Below, piece after piece: positions 34,500 to 43,572 of a DNA stretch of 61,864 bases; the stretch's first letter is position 1; every line of letters starts with the position of its first letter. The position numbers were made by a program, and so were the translations under genes. Source of the stretch: an uncultured Eubacteriales bacterium. Its GTDB lineage: Bacteria > Bacillota > Clostridia > TANB77 > CAG-508. Under the pieces are notes generated by a model that was given only the letters and a program-made list of their open reading frames with translations, searched no databases and had not been told where the DNA came from. The stretch is from positions 1-61,864 of the forward strand of contig CASEOS010000013.1 in NCBI GenBank assembly GCA_949289635.1, written 5' to 3'.

Positions 34500-35706
34500 A
34501 AAAATTTTTATTGCCATTTTAATTATCATGCTTCTTCTAGCCTTTTCCAAGTCGTATTCTACTTTAAATATAGATAACTTGAGTGTTGTTGTAGCTATGG
34601 GAATTGATGTTTCAGATAAAAATCATTTGCAGATTAGTTTTCAGTTTACTAACCCTTCTTCTGTTTCTGAATCAGGAACCTCTGAGCAAGCACCTTCTAT
34701 TATTTACTCTGTAGATGCCTCTTCTATTAGTTCGGGTATTAATTTGATTAATACCTATATCGGCAAATCTGTTAATCTTTCTCATTGTAAGGTCATTACG
34801 TTTTCAGAAGAAGTAGCAAGTCGAGGTATCTCTGATGAAATCTATACATTAATTAATGACACACAAATCAGGCCTTCTACCAATATTGTCATTTCTAAAA
34901 CTTCTGCTAGATATTACTTAGAACATTCAAAACCTTTATTTGAAAATTTGATTACAAAATATTATGAAGTTTTCTCTGCTTCAGGCACCTATACTGGTTT
35001 TACTACAAATGCTACTATTGGAGATTTTTTTAATAGTTTAATATGCAATTCTTGTGAACCTTATGCCATTTTAGGCGGTGTTACAAATAATTCAACAGAA
35101 TATACTGGTAGCACTAATGCAGAAAATGATTCTACTACAAAATCAAATGCTTCTTCATTATCTGGTCAATCTACTGCTGAAAATACAGGTCTTGCTGTTT
35201 TTAAAGATGATGTTTTAGTTGGTGAATTAAATTCTATAGAAACCTTATGCTTTTCCATTATTCGAAACCAGGTAGACGGATTTTTAATATCTGTTCCAAA
35301 CCCAAATAAAGCAAATTCTTACATTGATTTACATGTTACCCCATTAGTCACTCCAAGTGTAAAGGTCAATATCTTAAATGGAACACCCTATATTACTATA
35401 AATTGCCGTTTTACAGGCAGAATTTACTCTATGGAAGATAATGCAGATTATTTAGATAATGATATATTAAATCAGATTTCAAATTCTTGTAATAGTTATT
35501 TAGAATCTGTTTTAACAGAATATTTATATAAAACATCTAAGGCCCTAAATTCTGATATTAATGGATTTGGTAAAATTGCTAGAAGTCATTTTTTAACGCT
35601 TGATGAGTTTTATGATTATAATTGGAGTGAAAAATATAAGGATAGCTTTTTTACAGTAACTGTTGATTCTTCGATTCGCTCTTCTTCCTTATTAACAGAA
35701 AGCTAA
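34480..35706 (+). CDS. gerKC: Spore germination receptor subunit C (GerC family), no lipobox
   Basis: 408 aa. The N-terminal signal/helix (about residues 7-25) and the motif SVVVAMGIDVS fit Ger(x)C; the C-terminal domain has YKTSKALNSDINGFGKIARSH. Normal GerC is a lipoprotein with a Cys (often CWD) after the signal. Here the corresponding sequence reads LLLAFSKSYSTLNIDNLSV, with no Cys, so this subunit would be anchored only by its helix. SD AAGGAG precedes ATG 34480. Confidence 0.92.
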   Translation: MPKKLFKKIFIAILIIMLLLAFSKSYSTLNIDNLSVVVAMGIDVSDKNHLQISFQFTNPSSVSESGTSEQAPSIIYSVDASSISSGINLINTYIGKSVNLSHCKVITFSEEVASRGISDEIYTLINDTQIRPSTNIVISKTSARYYLEHSKPLFENLITKYYEVFSASGTYTGFTTNATIGDFFNSLICNSCEPYAILGGVTNNSTEYTGSTNAENDSTTKSNASSLSGQSTAENTGLAVFKDDVLVGELNSIETLCFSIIRNQVDGFLISVPNPNKANSYIDLHVTPLVTPSVKVNILNGTPYITINCRFTGRIYSMEDNADYLDNDILNQISNSCNSYLESVLTEYLYKTSKALNSDINGFGKIARSHFLTLDEFYDYNWSEKYKDSFFTVTVDSSIRSSSLLTES

Positions 35707-35727
35707 ACGCTTTTTAATAAATTTTAA

Positions 35728-35773
35728 AGACAGTTCTTGAAGTTCACTTAATTTAAACTTTCAAGACTGTCCT
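35728..35773 (+). other. Imperfect hairpin after the gerC gene
   Basis: GACAGTTCTTGAA pairs with TTTCAAGACTGTC around an AT-rich loop. It could terminate or attenuate transcription before the small gene at 35800. The T-run is poor. Confidence 0.45.
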
Positions 35774-35799
35774 TAATATATGTGGAGGTATCAATAAAC

Positions 35800-35976
35800 A
35801 TGATTAGTTTTTTAGAATTTATTGTTTTTATTTTATTTTGTCTATATGCTTTTAAAGAAGCTTTTAGTTATGGAATTTATGAATTTAAAAATGAAAACAA
35901 ATTTGGTGGTGTGTTTGTCATTGTGTTTTCACTATTTTCTATTATACTAAGTATTGTGGCTTTATGTATTTCTTAA
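35800..35976 (+). CDS. Two-TM small protein (58 aa) at the end of the germination operon
   Basis: ATG 35800 with SD GGAGGT (a GTG-started longer frame from 35782 would overlap the SD). Two hydrophobic helices (about 2-22 and 35-57) flank a short charged loop FKNENKFGG. Small two-helix D subunits accompany some gerA-type operons in Bacillus and modify germinant response. Size, topology and position agree here, but sequence identity was not tested. Confidence 0.65.
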   Translation: MISFLEFIVFILFCLYAFKEAFSYGIYEFKNENKFGGVFVIVFSLFSIILSIVALCIS

Positions 35977-35996
35977 TACTCATTGGGATAAATTAG

Positions 35997-36114
35997 GACA
36001 ATTGGGGACGTTTTGGGGCAATTGGGGACGTTTCCATTTGGACATTTTTTTATATATTGGCTAAAAAATAACTTTATATAAAAAATGTCCAAATGGAAAC
36101 GTCCCCAATTGCCC
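35997..36114. repeat. GGGGACG inverted repeat (GGACA-type arms)
   Basis: The main pair GGGGACGTTTCCATTTGGAC ... GTCCAAATGGAAACGTCCCC (36024-36109 region) plus an extra single GGACAATTGGGGACG unit upstream at 35997, between the two-TM gene and rnr. Confidence 0.93.
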
Positions 36115-36120
36115 TAAATC

Positions 36121-38238
36121 TTATATTTTCTCAAAATCAACTGTTCTCATTAATTTACTCGCATCTTTTACTCTGATATTGATTTTATCTCCTATTTTAT
36201 AAGTTGTTTTTGTGTGTTCACCAATTAACATTTTTCTTTCTTCATCATAAATAAAATATTCATCACCTAAATCATCAAATCGGATTAATCCTTCTACTGT
36301 GTTTTCCAACTCTACAAAAATACCAAAAGACGTTACAGAAGAAATGATTCCTTCATATTCTTCTCCAATTCTACCTTCCATATATTCTGCTTTTTTGATA
36401 TCTTCACTTTCTCTTTCTACTTTTGTAGCAATATTTTCTCTTTCAGAAGATTGTTTTGCTCTTTCCTCTGCTTGTTTTTTATATTCTTCCACAAAAGACT
36501 CTTCTACATCATAATTATTTTCTAAATATTTTGATATGATTCTATGGATAAATAAATCTGGATATCTTCTAATTGGTGATGTAAAATGGCAATAATATTT
36601 GCTAGCAATTCCAAAATGCCCTTCATTAGTCGCTTCATATCTTGCTACTTTTAATGTTCTTAGGACTAAATTTGAAACCACTTTTTCTTCTTCTTTTCCT
36701 TTTACTTCCTCCAAAATTTTTGCAAATTCTTTTGGATATATATTGTCTTTATTTGCTTTTATCCTTAATCCAAAATTAAATAGAAATTTGTTTAATTCTT
36801 GTACTTTTTCATAATCTGGTTTTTCATGCACTCGATATATAAATGGTGCATCTAACCAAAAGAATTTTTCCGCAATGGTTTCATTGGCTGTTAGCATAAA
36901 TTGTTCTATTATTTCGTTTGCAAAAGTTGTTTCATATTTTTTGATATTGGTAACTCTTCCGTCCATATCTAATTCAATTTTACTTTCTGGAATATCTAAA
37001 TTTAAATACCCTTGTTCTAGTCGTTTATTTTTTAATATGATAGCTAATTCTTCCATTAATTTAAATTCAGAAATATATGGTTTATATCGATTGACAATTT
37101 CTTCATCTGAATAATCTAATATTTTTTGTACATTGGTATATGTCATTCTTTCTGTTACATTAATCACTGCTTTATAAACATCAGATGAGATAACTTCTCC
37201 TTTTTGATTAATTTCCATACTACAAGATAGTGTAAATCTATCTTCTCCTGCATTTAAACTACAAATTCCATTTGATAATTCTCTTGGAAGTATTGGAATC
37301 ACTCTTCCTAGCATATAAATACTGGTTCCTCTAAGTAATGCCTCTTGGTCTAATAAGTTATTAGGTCTTACATAGTAGCTGACATCTGCAATATGTACAT
37401 CTAGTTTATAATTTCCATTTTCTAATTTTGATACTTTTACTGCATCATCTAAGTCTTTCGCATCTTCTCCATCAATGGTAAAAATCATATCTTGTCTTAA
37501 ATCTCTTCTTCTTGCAATATCATTTTCATCAATTTGATTACCACATTTTTTAGCTTCTTCTACAACTGGTTCTGGAAATGTTGATGGCAATTTATGTTCT
37601 TTTATTAAAGATAACATGTCTACACCTGCTTCATTCACATTTCCCAATACTTCTATAATTTTCCCCTCTGCTTTTTTCCCTTTTTCAGGATATTTTATAA
37701 TTTTTACCAATACTTTATGATTATTTCTCGCTTTTCCAAAATTCTTTTTTGAAATAAAAATATCTGTTCCAAAATTCTTATCATCTGGTACTACAAATCC
37801 AAAATTTTTATTATTTTCAAATCTTCCTACAATGGTATCTTTCTCATGTTTTAATATTTTTACAACTTTTCCTTCTGCTTTTTTTACTTTGTTCTTTTCT
37901 TCGATAATTTCAATTAAAACTCTATCTCCATTTAATGCATTTTTAGAATTTTCTTTTGCAATATAGATTTCATCCTCTTGATCTTCTATTTTGACAAACC
38001 CAAATCCTTTTTGATTTTTTCTATAAATGCCATCATAGTAGACTGTATCTACTGGTCTGTATTGATTTTTTCTGTTTTTTTGGATTTTCATTTCCATTTC
38101 TAGCTTTCCTAATATTCTTAAAAGCGCATTATATTCATTTTTTGGTACATGCATTATCATGGCAATTTCTTTTGCCTTCATTGGTGCATAATCTCTATCT
38201 TTTATTAAATTTAAAACTTTCAGTTCCTGTTCTTCCAT
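36121..38238 (-). CDS. rnr: Ribonuclease R
   Basis: About 705 aa, 3-to-5 processive exoribonuclease of the RNB family. Order: N-terminal helix-turn-helix-like region, two cold-shock domains, RNB catalytic core with DGEDAKDLDDAVKV (catalytic acidic cluster near residue 265), then an S1 domain (GRIGEEYEGIISSVTSFGIF). Start: the frame opens at 38289 inside the hairpin repeat; ATG 38238 (MEEQELK) follows AAAGGA. It lies directly after secG, the usual secG-rnr order. Confidence 0.96.
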   Translation of the reverse strand: MEEQELKVLNLIKDRDYAPMKAKEIAMIMHVPKNEYNALLRILGKLEMEMKIQKNRKNQYRPVDTVYYDGIYRKNQKGFGFVKIEDQEDEIYIAKENSKNALNGDRVLIEIIEEKNKVKKAEGKVVKILKHEKDTIVGRFENNKNFGFVVPDDKNFGTDIFISKKNFGKARNNHKVLVKIIKYPEKGKKAEGKIIEVLGNVNEAGVDMLSLIKEHKLPSTFPEPVVEEAKKCGNQIDENDIARRRDLRQDMIFTIDGEDAKDLDDAVKVSKLENGNYKLDVHIADVSYYVRPNNLLDQEALLRGTSIYMLGRVIPILPRELSNGICSLNAGEDRFTLSCSMEINQKGEVISSDVYKAVINVTERMTYTNVQKILDYSDEEIVNRYKPYISEFKLMEELAIILKNKRLEQGYLNLDIPESKIELDMDGRVTNIKKYETTFANEIIEQFMLTANETIAEKFFWLDAPFIYRVHEKPDYEKVQELNKFLFNFGLRIKANKDNIYPKEFAKILEEVKGKEEEKVVSNLVLRTLKVARYEATNEGHFGIASKYYCHFTSPIRRYPDLFIHRIISKYLENNYDVEESFVEEYKKQAEERAKQSSERENIATKVERESEDIKKAEYMEGRIGEEYEGIISSVTSFGIFVELENTVEGLIRFDDLGDEYFIYDEERKMLIGEHTKTTYKIGDKINIRVKDASKLMRTVDFEKI

Positions 38239-38257
38239 TAACATTCCTTTCTTTTTT

Positions 38258-38365
38258 AGGTTGCCATTGGGGACGGGGCATTTTGGCAACTTTTCTATAA
38301 ATCTAAAAAACGTCCCAAATCAGACATAAAAAGTTGCCAAAATGCCCCGTCCCCAATGGCAACCT
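38258..38365. repeat. GGGGACG inverted repeat (TTGCC-type) between secG and rnr
   Basis: AGGTTGCCATTGGGGACGGG ... CCCGTCCCCAATGGCAACCT with an AT-rich centre that includes a stray GTCCC. Confidence 0.95.
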
Positions 38366-38380
38366 TAAAATTCAAAAAAA

Positions 38381-38409
38381 GGGAAAAATGAGTCCGTCCC
38401 CAAAATCCC
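38381..38409. repeat. Single-arm repeat (GGGAAA-type)
   Basis: GGGAAAAATGAGTCCGTCCC followed by CAAAATCCC: one arm of the form paired at 59630-59750, here alone next to the secG stop. Confidence 0.8.
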
Positions 38410-38420
38410 TTTTCTTTGTT

Positions 38421-38669
38421 TTATGCCATATATAATATTCCTAATACAATTGTCAATATTGCAAATACAATTGATAATATAACTGTCCATCTTTTTTGTT
38501 TTCCTTCTTTTGTTCTACTTTTATTCTTTTCAAAGAAGTTATTGGTTGATGAACCTGTAATTGTTGAAGATAATCCTGAATCTTCTTTTGATTGTATCAA
38601 TGCTAATATAATTAATGCTACTGCTATTATAAAATATATAACAACCAATATCCATTTTGCTATTTCCAT
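38421..38669 (-). CDS. secG: Preprotein translocase subunit SecG
   Basis: 82 aa, two membrane helices (about 5-24 and 63-81) around a polar loop SKEDSGLSSTITGSSTNNFF. QSKEDSGLSS is a hallmark of SecG in Firmicutes. It stabilises SecYE during export. Directly upstream of rnr, as in most Firmicutes. Confidence 0.93.
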   Translation of the reverse strand: MEIAKWILVVIYFIIAVALIILALIQSKEDSGLSSTITGSSTNNFFEKNKSRTKEGKQKRWTVILSIVFAILTIVLGILYMA

Positions 38670-38773
38670 GTATTGATTCCTCCTAACGGTTTTTAACTCT
38701 CAATTTATACTTTGCTATTTTAACATATATTTTCCTAAAATGCAAATATTTTTCATATAAATAGCAAATATTC

Positions 38774-39730
38774 CTATTTTTCATTTATAATTTTATCAAT
38801 TGATTGTTCTCTCATCTCTTTTATGACTTGACAACTATGATTTAATTTTTCTTGATCTTTTTCATTTAATTCTAGATTTACCAATTCTCTTACACCATTT
38901 TTATTAATAATAGCTGGTATTCCTATATAAATATCCTTTTGTCCATATTGATTATCTAGATAAGTAGAAACTGTTAAGATAGAATTTTCATCATCTAAAA
39001 TTGCCCTTACTAATCTATTTAATGCCATACCAATTCCATAATAAGTTGCTTTTTTCTTTTCGATAATTTCATACGCAGCATTAACAACTTCTTCATGCAT
39101 TTTATTTAATTTTTCCATTGGATGATGGTTATCTTTCATTACATCTGTAATTCTTTTGCATCCTACATAGCAATGTTCCCATGGTACAAATGAAGAGTCT
39201 CCATGTTCTCCCATGATATATGCATGTATGTTTTTACTAGATATTTTTAAATATTGTCCTACAATATATCTTAGTCTCGCTGTATCTAAAACTGTTCCTG
39301 AACCAATCACTTGATTTTTTGGCAATCCAGATACTTTGGCTACAACATATGTCATCAAATCTACTGGATTACTTGCCACAACAATAATTCCATTGAATCC
39401 ACTAGCCATAATACTTTTGGTAATATCTTTCATGATTTTAGCATTTACCTCTGCTAATTCTAGTCTTGTTTGACCTGGTTTTTGTGCAATACCTGCAGTA
39501 ATAACTACAACTTGTGCATCTTTACATTCATCATAATCTCCTGCTTTAATAATCATTTTTTGTGGTGCATATGGTAACCCATGAGATAAATCCATTTCTT
39601 CTCCAATGGTTTTATCTTTATCGATATCAATTAAAATAAGTTCTTGGATTCCTCCTCTATTTAGCATAGAATATGCCATACTCATTCCAACAAATCCTGT
39701 ACCTACTAAAACAACTTTTCCTTTTTTCAT
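38774..39730 (-). CDS. ldh: L-lactate dehydrogenase
   Basis: 318 aa. It reduces pyruvate to L-lactate with NADH, regenerating NAD in fermentation. The NAD loop is VVLVGTGFVGMS, substrate-specificity loop AQKPGQTRLEL (Gln where malate enzymes have Arg), and the catalytic motif YIMGEHGDSS. The frame opens three codons further upstream (39739), but AAAGGA gives better spacing to ATG 39730. Stands alone between secG and the DUF4364 gene. Confidence 0.94.
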   Translation of the reverse strand: MKKGKVVLVGTGFVGMSMAYSMLNRGGIQELILIDIDKDKTIGEEMDLSHGLPYAPQKMIIKAGDYDECKDAQVVVITAGIAQKPGQTRLELAEVNAKIMKDITKSIMASGFNGIIVVASNPVDLMTYVVAKVSGLPKNQVIGSGTVLDTARLRYIVGQYLKISSKNIHAYIMGEHGDSSFVPWEHCYVGCKRITDVMKDNHHPMEKLNKMHEEVVNAAYEIIEKKKATYYGIGMALNRLVRAILDDENSILTVSTYLDNQYGQKDIYIGIPAIINKNGVRELVNLELNEKDQEKLNHSCQVIKEMREQSIDKIINEK

Positions 39731-39816
39731 ACAATTCATTCCTTTCTCTTTATTAATTTTCCTACAATAGTATACTACTTTTTTCTTGAAATTTAAAGAT
39801 TTTTTACATAATTTAT

Positions 39817-39845
39817 TTTACTTTTTTTTATACTTATGATATAAT
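39817..39845 (+). promoter_or_regulatory. Sigma-A promoter (extended -10) for the DUF4364 gene
   Basis: TTTACT (39817-39822), 17-nt spacer, TGA then TATAAT (39840-39845), 33 bp upstream of ATG 39878. Confidence 0.7.
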
Positions 39846-39877
39846 TTAACAAATAATCAAAGTAAGGAGTGCTATTT

Positions 39878-40417
39878 ATGAGTTCAAATTCAAATAATAC
39901 TACTACTTTGGCTGAAAATAAGGTATTAATCCTATATATTTTAAATCTAATTGATGGAGATATTATTCAAGATGGCTTGTTTAAAATTATTTCTTCTATT
40001 AACAATTTGAATTACTTTTATTTTAAACAAATCTTGACAGATTTAATGGATTCAAAGCTAGTAGGTGTTTATACAAAAGATAACGAACAAGTATTAAGAA
40101 TTACTAGTGAAGGAAAAAATGCATACACTTTAACGAAAGATGTTATGCCTGGAATATTAAAATTAAAAGCAGATAGTGTTTTTAAAAAAGAGTTTTCTAA
40201 TATTGAGGAAGCTTCTTCTGTTATTGCTGAATTTACACCCAAAGATGAAAATAATTATACTGTAACTTTAAAAATCGTAGAAAACAATGAAACAATTTTT
40301 GAAGTAAAAACATATGCTGGTTCAAGAGAAAGAGCTAAAAAAATTGTTGAAAATTGGAAAAACCATGCAAATACTATATATCCAAATATTTTAAATACTT
40401 TGTTTGAAGGAAAATAA
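39878..40417 (+). CDS. DUF4364 family protein, winged-helix-like
   Basis: 179 aa. It matches clostridial DUF4364: NKVLILYILNLIDGDI, NYFYFKQILTDLMDSKLV and ITSEGKNAYTLT are typical of a winged-helix DNA-binding start, and a beta-rich C-terminal half follows (YTVTLKIVENNETIFEVKTY). The role is not established; a transcription regulator is plausible. ATG 39878 follows AAGGAG; the open frame to 39869 is rejected. Confidence 0.85.
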   Translation: MSSNSNNTTTLAENKVLILYILNLIDGDIIQDGLFKIISSINNLNYFYFKQILTDLMDSKLVGVYTKDNEQVLRITSEGKNAYTLTKDVMPGILKLKADSVFKKEFSNIEEASSVIAEFTPKDENNYTVTLKIVENNETIFEVKTYAGSRERAKKIVENWKNHANTIYPNILNTLFEGK

Positions 40418-40431
40418 ATACATAAAAATTA

Positions 40432-40468
40432 AACTCGTAAATGTTTTTAATCCATTTACGAGTTTTTT
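40432..40468. terminator. Terminator shared by the DUF4364 gene and tRNA-Met
   Basis: 12-bp stem AACTCGTAAATG/CATTTACGAGTT with T-runs on both strands; its edge touches the CCA end of the tRNA. Confidence 0.88.
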
Positions 40469-40544
40469 GGTAGCGAAGATGTGATTCGAACACATGACCC
40501 TTCGGGTATGAACCGAATGCTCTAGCCAACTGAGCTACTTCGCC
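40468..40544 (-). tRNA. tRNA-Met(CAT), elongator type
   Basis: 77 nt with encoded CCA. D-arm GCTC/GAGC, anticodon arm TTCGG-TTCATAC-CCGAA (anticodon CAT), T-arm ATGTG-TTCGAAT-CACAT, discriminator A. The loop TTCATAC fits elongator Met, not the lysidine tRNA-Ile2 (CTCATAA). The first acceptor pair is G1-U72, a wobble instead of the usual Watson-Crick pair. Confidence 0.93.
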
Positions 40545-40652
40545 ATATTTCTTTATTTTTTTGCTAGCAAGTAATATTATACTGGTAGTTTTTCCTTTTG
40601 TCAAGTAAAAAATACAAGAATTTTAAAATTCTTGTATTTTTATCATTATATG

Positions 40653-41030
40653 TTATCTTTCTTCCCTTTCCCTATCACTTTCTCTAGTTTCCTTCTTACT
40701 TGCTTGCATTTCTTTTATTTTAGATAAATCTTGTTCTTTTATCTCTGCTTTCTTGATTTTAGGTCCTTTTTGTGTTTTAGCTTTACCTTCTTTATATGAT
40801 TGTAACATTCTTTTTTCTAAATTTTTTATATAATCTTTTGTTTCACTTTTTTGAATTTCTTCAACTTGTTTTGCTATTTCATCATTTTCAGCATTATAAG
40901 AAGAACCACCTATCATATTTGCTAAGGTAGCTATAATGTATGATATTCTAATTTTTTCATTATTATTTACAGATTGTGTTCCTAATTTATTTTTCATATT
41001 TTTGCTTAGAATTTCTTCTAAGTTTTTCAC
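40653..41030 (-). CDS. Unknown charged small protein, start uncertain
   Basis: I do not recognise it. The frame opens at 41141, but its first 35 codons cover the alaS terminators, so translation must start later. GTG at 41030 (weak SD) or ATG at 40997 are the options. The product is 114-125 aa, soluble, with RISYIIATLANMIGGSSYN then a highly charged Lys/Glu-rich C-terminus. No motif is evident. Confidence 0.5.
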   Translation of the reverse strand: MKNLEEILSKNMKNKLGTQSVNNNEKIRISYIIATLANMIGGSSYNAENDEIAKQVEEIQKSETKDYIKNLEKRMLQSYKEGKAKTQKGPKIKKAEIKEQDLSKIKEMQASKKETRESDREREER

Positions 41031-41071
41031 CTCTTTTATTAAAAATAACTTTACACTTAATATTATAACAT

Positions 41072-41133
41072 AAAAAGCCTTGTTAATCAAGGCTTTTTTG
41101 TTGAATAGGAAAAATGGTTTTTTCCTATTCAAC
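41072..41133. terminator. Two adjacent terminators after alaS
   Basis: AAAAAGCCTTG/CAAGGCTTTTTT (41072-41099) and TTGAATAGGAAAAA/TTTTTTCCTATTCAA (41100-41133), each with T-runs, between alaS and the next gene. Confidence 0.88.
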
Positions 41134-41256
41134 AAAAACAATGTTGCACGTCGTCAAATCTTTATGCTTCTTCGAGAAATTAAATACATGTAGTTAAATT
41201 AGAAAAGTAGAGAAAAGTTCTCTTTTTCATCTAACATAGACATAAGCTATTTAGAC

Positions 41257-43014
41257 TTATTCTTTTATTAAAACTGCTTTAATTCTTCTAATTCCTGAAG
41301 AACTTGACTCCTCTTTTTTAATTTTAAATCTTCCCATATCTCCTGTATGTGTTACATGAGGTCCCCCACAAATCTCTTTACTAAAATCACCAATGGTATA
41401 TACTTTTACTTTATCTCCATATTTGTCTGTAAATAACCCAATCGCTCCCGATTTTTTAGCATCTTCATAACTCATTTCTTCACAAGTAACTGGTAGGTCT
41501 TTTTTTATTTGCTCATTGACTAAATCTTCTACTTGTTGAATTTCTTCTTTTGTCATTTTTTGTGGATGTGTAAAGTCAAAACGTAATCTTTCTTCTGTAA
41601 TATTAGAACCACTTTGTTTTACATGTTCTCCTAAAACCGTTCTTAATGCTTGATGTAATAAATGAGTTGCTGTATGATATGCAATCGTTTTTTCATTTTG
41701 ATCTGCTAATCCACCTTTAAATTTTTGTGTACTTCCTTGTCTTGATTTTTCTTGATGTGCTTTAAATAATTCTTCAAATCCTTTTAAATCTACTGTCATA
41801 TCATTTTCATCTGCTAATTCTTTTGTTACCTCTGGTGGAAATCCATACGTATCATATAATCTAAACACAACTTTTGCATCAATTTCTGTTTTTCCATTTT
41901 CTTTTGCTTTTTGCATTTCTTTTTGAAATTCTCTTTCTCCATGTGTTAATGTTTTTACAAATTTATCTTTTTCTTCATTGATAACATTTTTGATTGTTTC
42001 TCTATTTTGTTCTAATTCTGGATACATTTCTTTAAGATTATCTACATTAATATCTATTAAATTTGACAATTCTGATAAATCAATTTGTAATTTGTTCATA
42101 TGTCTTATCATTCTACGAATTAATCTTCTTAATACATATCCTCTATCAATATTACTTGGTCTTCCACCATCTGCAATAATCATCATACTAGAGCGCAAAT
42201 GTTCTGCAATAATTCTTCTGCTTTCAATATAATCTACTTTTTGAAGTTCTTGTATTTTTTCCATAACTGGTAAAAATAATTCTGTATCAAATGGCGTCTC
42301 TTTTCCTTGTAGTAACATTGTCATTCTTTCTAAACCTAAACCAGTATCTACATTTCTTTGTTTTAATTTAGAATATCCGTTTTGATCCTTGTAATATTCC
42401 ATAAACACATTATTCCAAATTTCAACATATTTACCACAATCACAAGAAGGTTGACATTCTGGTCCACATGCTGGTTTTCCTGTATCATAGAACATTTCTG
42501 TATCTGGTCCACATGGTCCTTCTTCTCCTGCTATCCACCAGTTATCATCTTTTCCATAAAAATAAATATGACCATCTAATATGCCAGCTTCTTTCCATAC
42601 TTTTGCTGAAACTTCATCTCTTGGGCAATCTTCATCTCCTGCAAAACAAGTAACTGATAATTTTTCTACTGGTATTTGTAATTCTTTTGTTAAAAATTCA
42701 AAACTCATTTTGATAGATTCTTCTTTAAAATAATCACCTAAAGACCAATTTCCAAGCATTTCAAAATAGGTTAAATGTCTATTATCTCCTACTTCATCAA
42801 TATCATTGGTTCTGACACATTTTTGATAATCTGTTAATCTGGTTCCCTCTGGGTGTTTTTCTCCTAATAAGTATGGCACCAATGGTTGCATACCAGCTGT
42901 TGTAAATAACACAGATGGATCATTTTCTGGTATTAATGAAGCTGATGGAATAACTGCATGTCCATGCTTTTTAAAAAATTCTAGATATTTATTTCTAATC
43001 TCAATTGCTTTCAT
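41257..43014 (-). CDS. alaS: Alanyl-tRNA synthetase, short form lacking the C-Ala domain
   Basis: 585 aa. Class II catalytic core (MKAIEIRNKYLEFFKKHGH, QPLVPYLLGEKHPEGTRL), tRNA recognition region (ADGGRPSNIDRGYVLRRL), and the editing domain with HxxxH in TATHLLHQ and the distal CGGPHVTHTGD are present. The usual enzyme is near 870 aa; here it ends after the editing domain at RRIKAVLIKE, so the C-terminal dimerisation/C-Ala part is missing. The stop is clean and followed by two terminators, so this looks like a true short form, not a truncation by the window. No T-box leader seen upstream. Confidence 0.93.
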   Translation of the reverse strand: MKAIEIRNKYLEFFKKHGHAVIPSASLIPENDPSVLFTTAGMQPLVPYLLGEKHPEGTRLTDYQKCVRTNDIDEVGDNRHLTYFEMLGNWSLGDYFKEESIKMSFEFLTKELQIPVEKLSVTCFAGDEDCPRDEVSAKVWKEAGILDGHIYFYGKDDNWWIAGEEGPCGPDTEMFYDTGKPACGPECQPSCDCGKYVEIWNNVFMEYYKDQNGYSKLKQRNVDTGLGLERMTMLLQGKETPFDTELFLPVMEKIQELQKVDYIESRRIIAEHLRSSMMIIADGGRPSNIDRGYVLRRLIRRMIRHMNKLQIDLSELSNLIDINVDNLKEMYPELEQNRETIKNVINEEKDKFVKTLTHGEREFQKEMQKAKENGKTEIDAKVVFRLYDTYGFPPEVTKELADENDMTVDLKGFEELFKAHQEKSRQGSTQKFKGGLADQNEKTIAYHTATHLLHQALRTVLGEHVKQSGSNITEERLRFDFTHPQKMTKEEIQQVEDLVNEQIKKDLPVTCEEMSYEDAKKSGAIGLFTDKYGDKVKVYTIGDFSKEICGGPHVTHTGDMGRFKIKKEESSSSGIRRIKAVLIKE

Positions 43015-43042
43015 TCAAATTCTCCCTTTCATTTATCTCATT

Positions 43043-43074
43043 ATGTCCCATTGGGGACGTTTCTTTTTGGACAT
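43043..43074. repeat. Single-arm GGGGACG hairpin (GGACA-type)
   Basis: ATGTCC...GGACAT stem with GGGGACGTTTC in the loop, upstream of alaS. Confidence 0.85.
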
Positions 43075-43168
43075 TTTTATGTTGATTTATAAAAAATTCT
43101 CCATTAGAACTGTTTCTTGTTTTATATTACGATAGTAGCATTATACTGTATTTAGAGAAAAAAATCAA

Positions 43169-43196
43169 GGGATTTGGGGAATGGACTCATTTTTCC
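43169..43196. repeat. Degenerate single-arm repeat (GGGAAA-type)
   Basis: GGGATTTGGGGAATGGACTC then ATTTTTCC, a mutated copy of the arm found at 59641, in the gap between alaS and the ylmC-like gene. Confidence 0.65.
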
Positions 43197-43236
43197 TTTT
43201 TGAGTTTGAAAATATTTAATAAAACTATAACACATT

Positions 43237-43473
43237 TTACAATTCTACTAAAATCAGATCCTCTCCTATACATTTCACATTTTTCCATGGAATTGATATT
43301 TCATTATTGGTTTTAAAAATATTCATCAATTTATTTCCCGAACCTGGAACAATGATATGGGTAATATTTCCCGTTTCTAAATCAGCGCATACATCTTGCA
43401 CATATCCTAATCTTCTTCCATCAGTAATATTAATGACTTCTTTATGTTTAAAATCTAATCCTTTCTCTTGCAT
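43237..43473 (-). CDS. ylmC: YlmC/YmxH-family PRC-barrel sporulation protein
   Basis: 78 aa PRC-barrel. GRRLGYVQDVCADLETGNI and HIIVPGSGNKL are family signatures; YlmC/YmxH proteins accompany the sporulation sigma genes in Clostridia. The exact role is not known. It is the downstream gene after sigG, separated by a hairpin repeat. Confidence 0.88.
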   Translation of the reverse strand: MQEKGLDFKHKEVINITDGRRLGYVQDVCADLETGNITHIIVPGSGNKLMNIFKTNNEISIPWKNVKCIGEDLILVEL

Positions 43474-43572
43474 TATGTACCTCCTCTTATTAGGAAAAAT
43501 TTCATTATTTACAGTATATTCACAAATTCATAAAAATTGACAATCTATTTATTTTCTTGTTTATCTTTTGGC

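Noticed and set aside
43015..43236. T-box leader upstream of alaS
   Set aside because: No AGGGTGG-type T-box and no antiterminator; only repeat arms.
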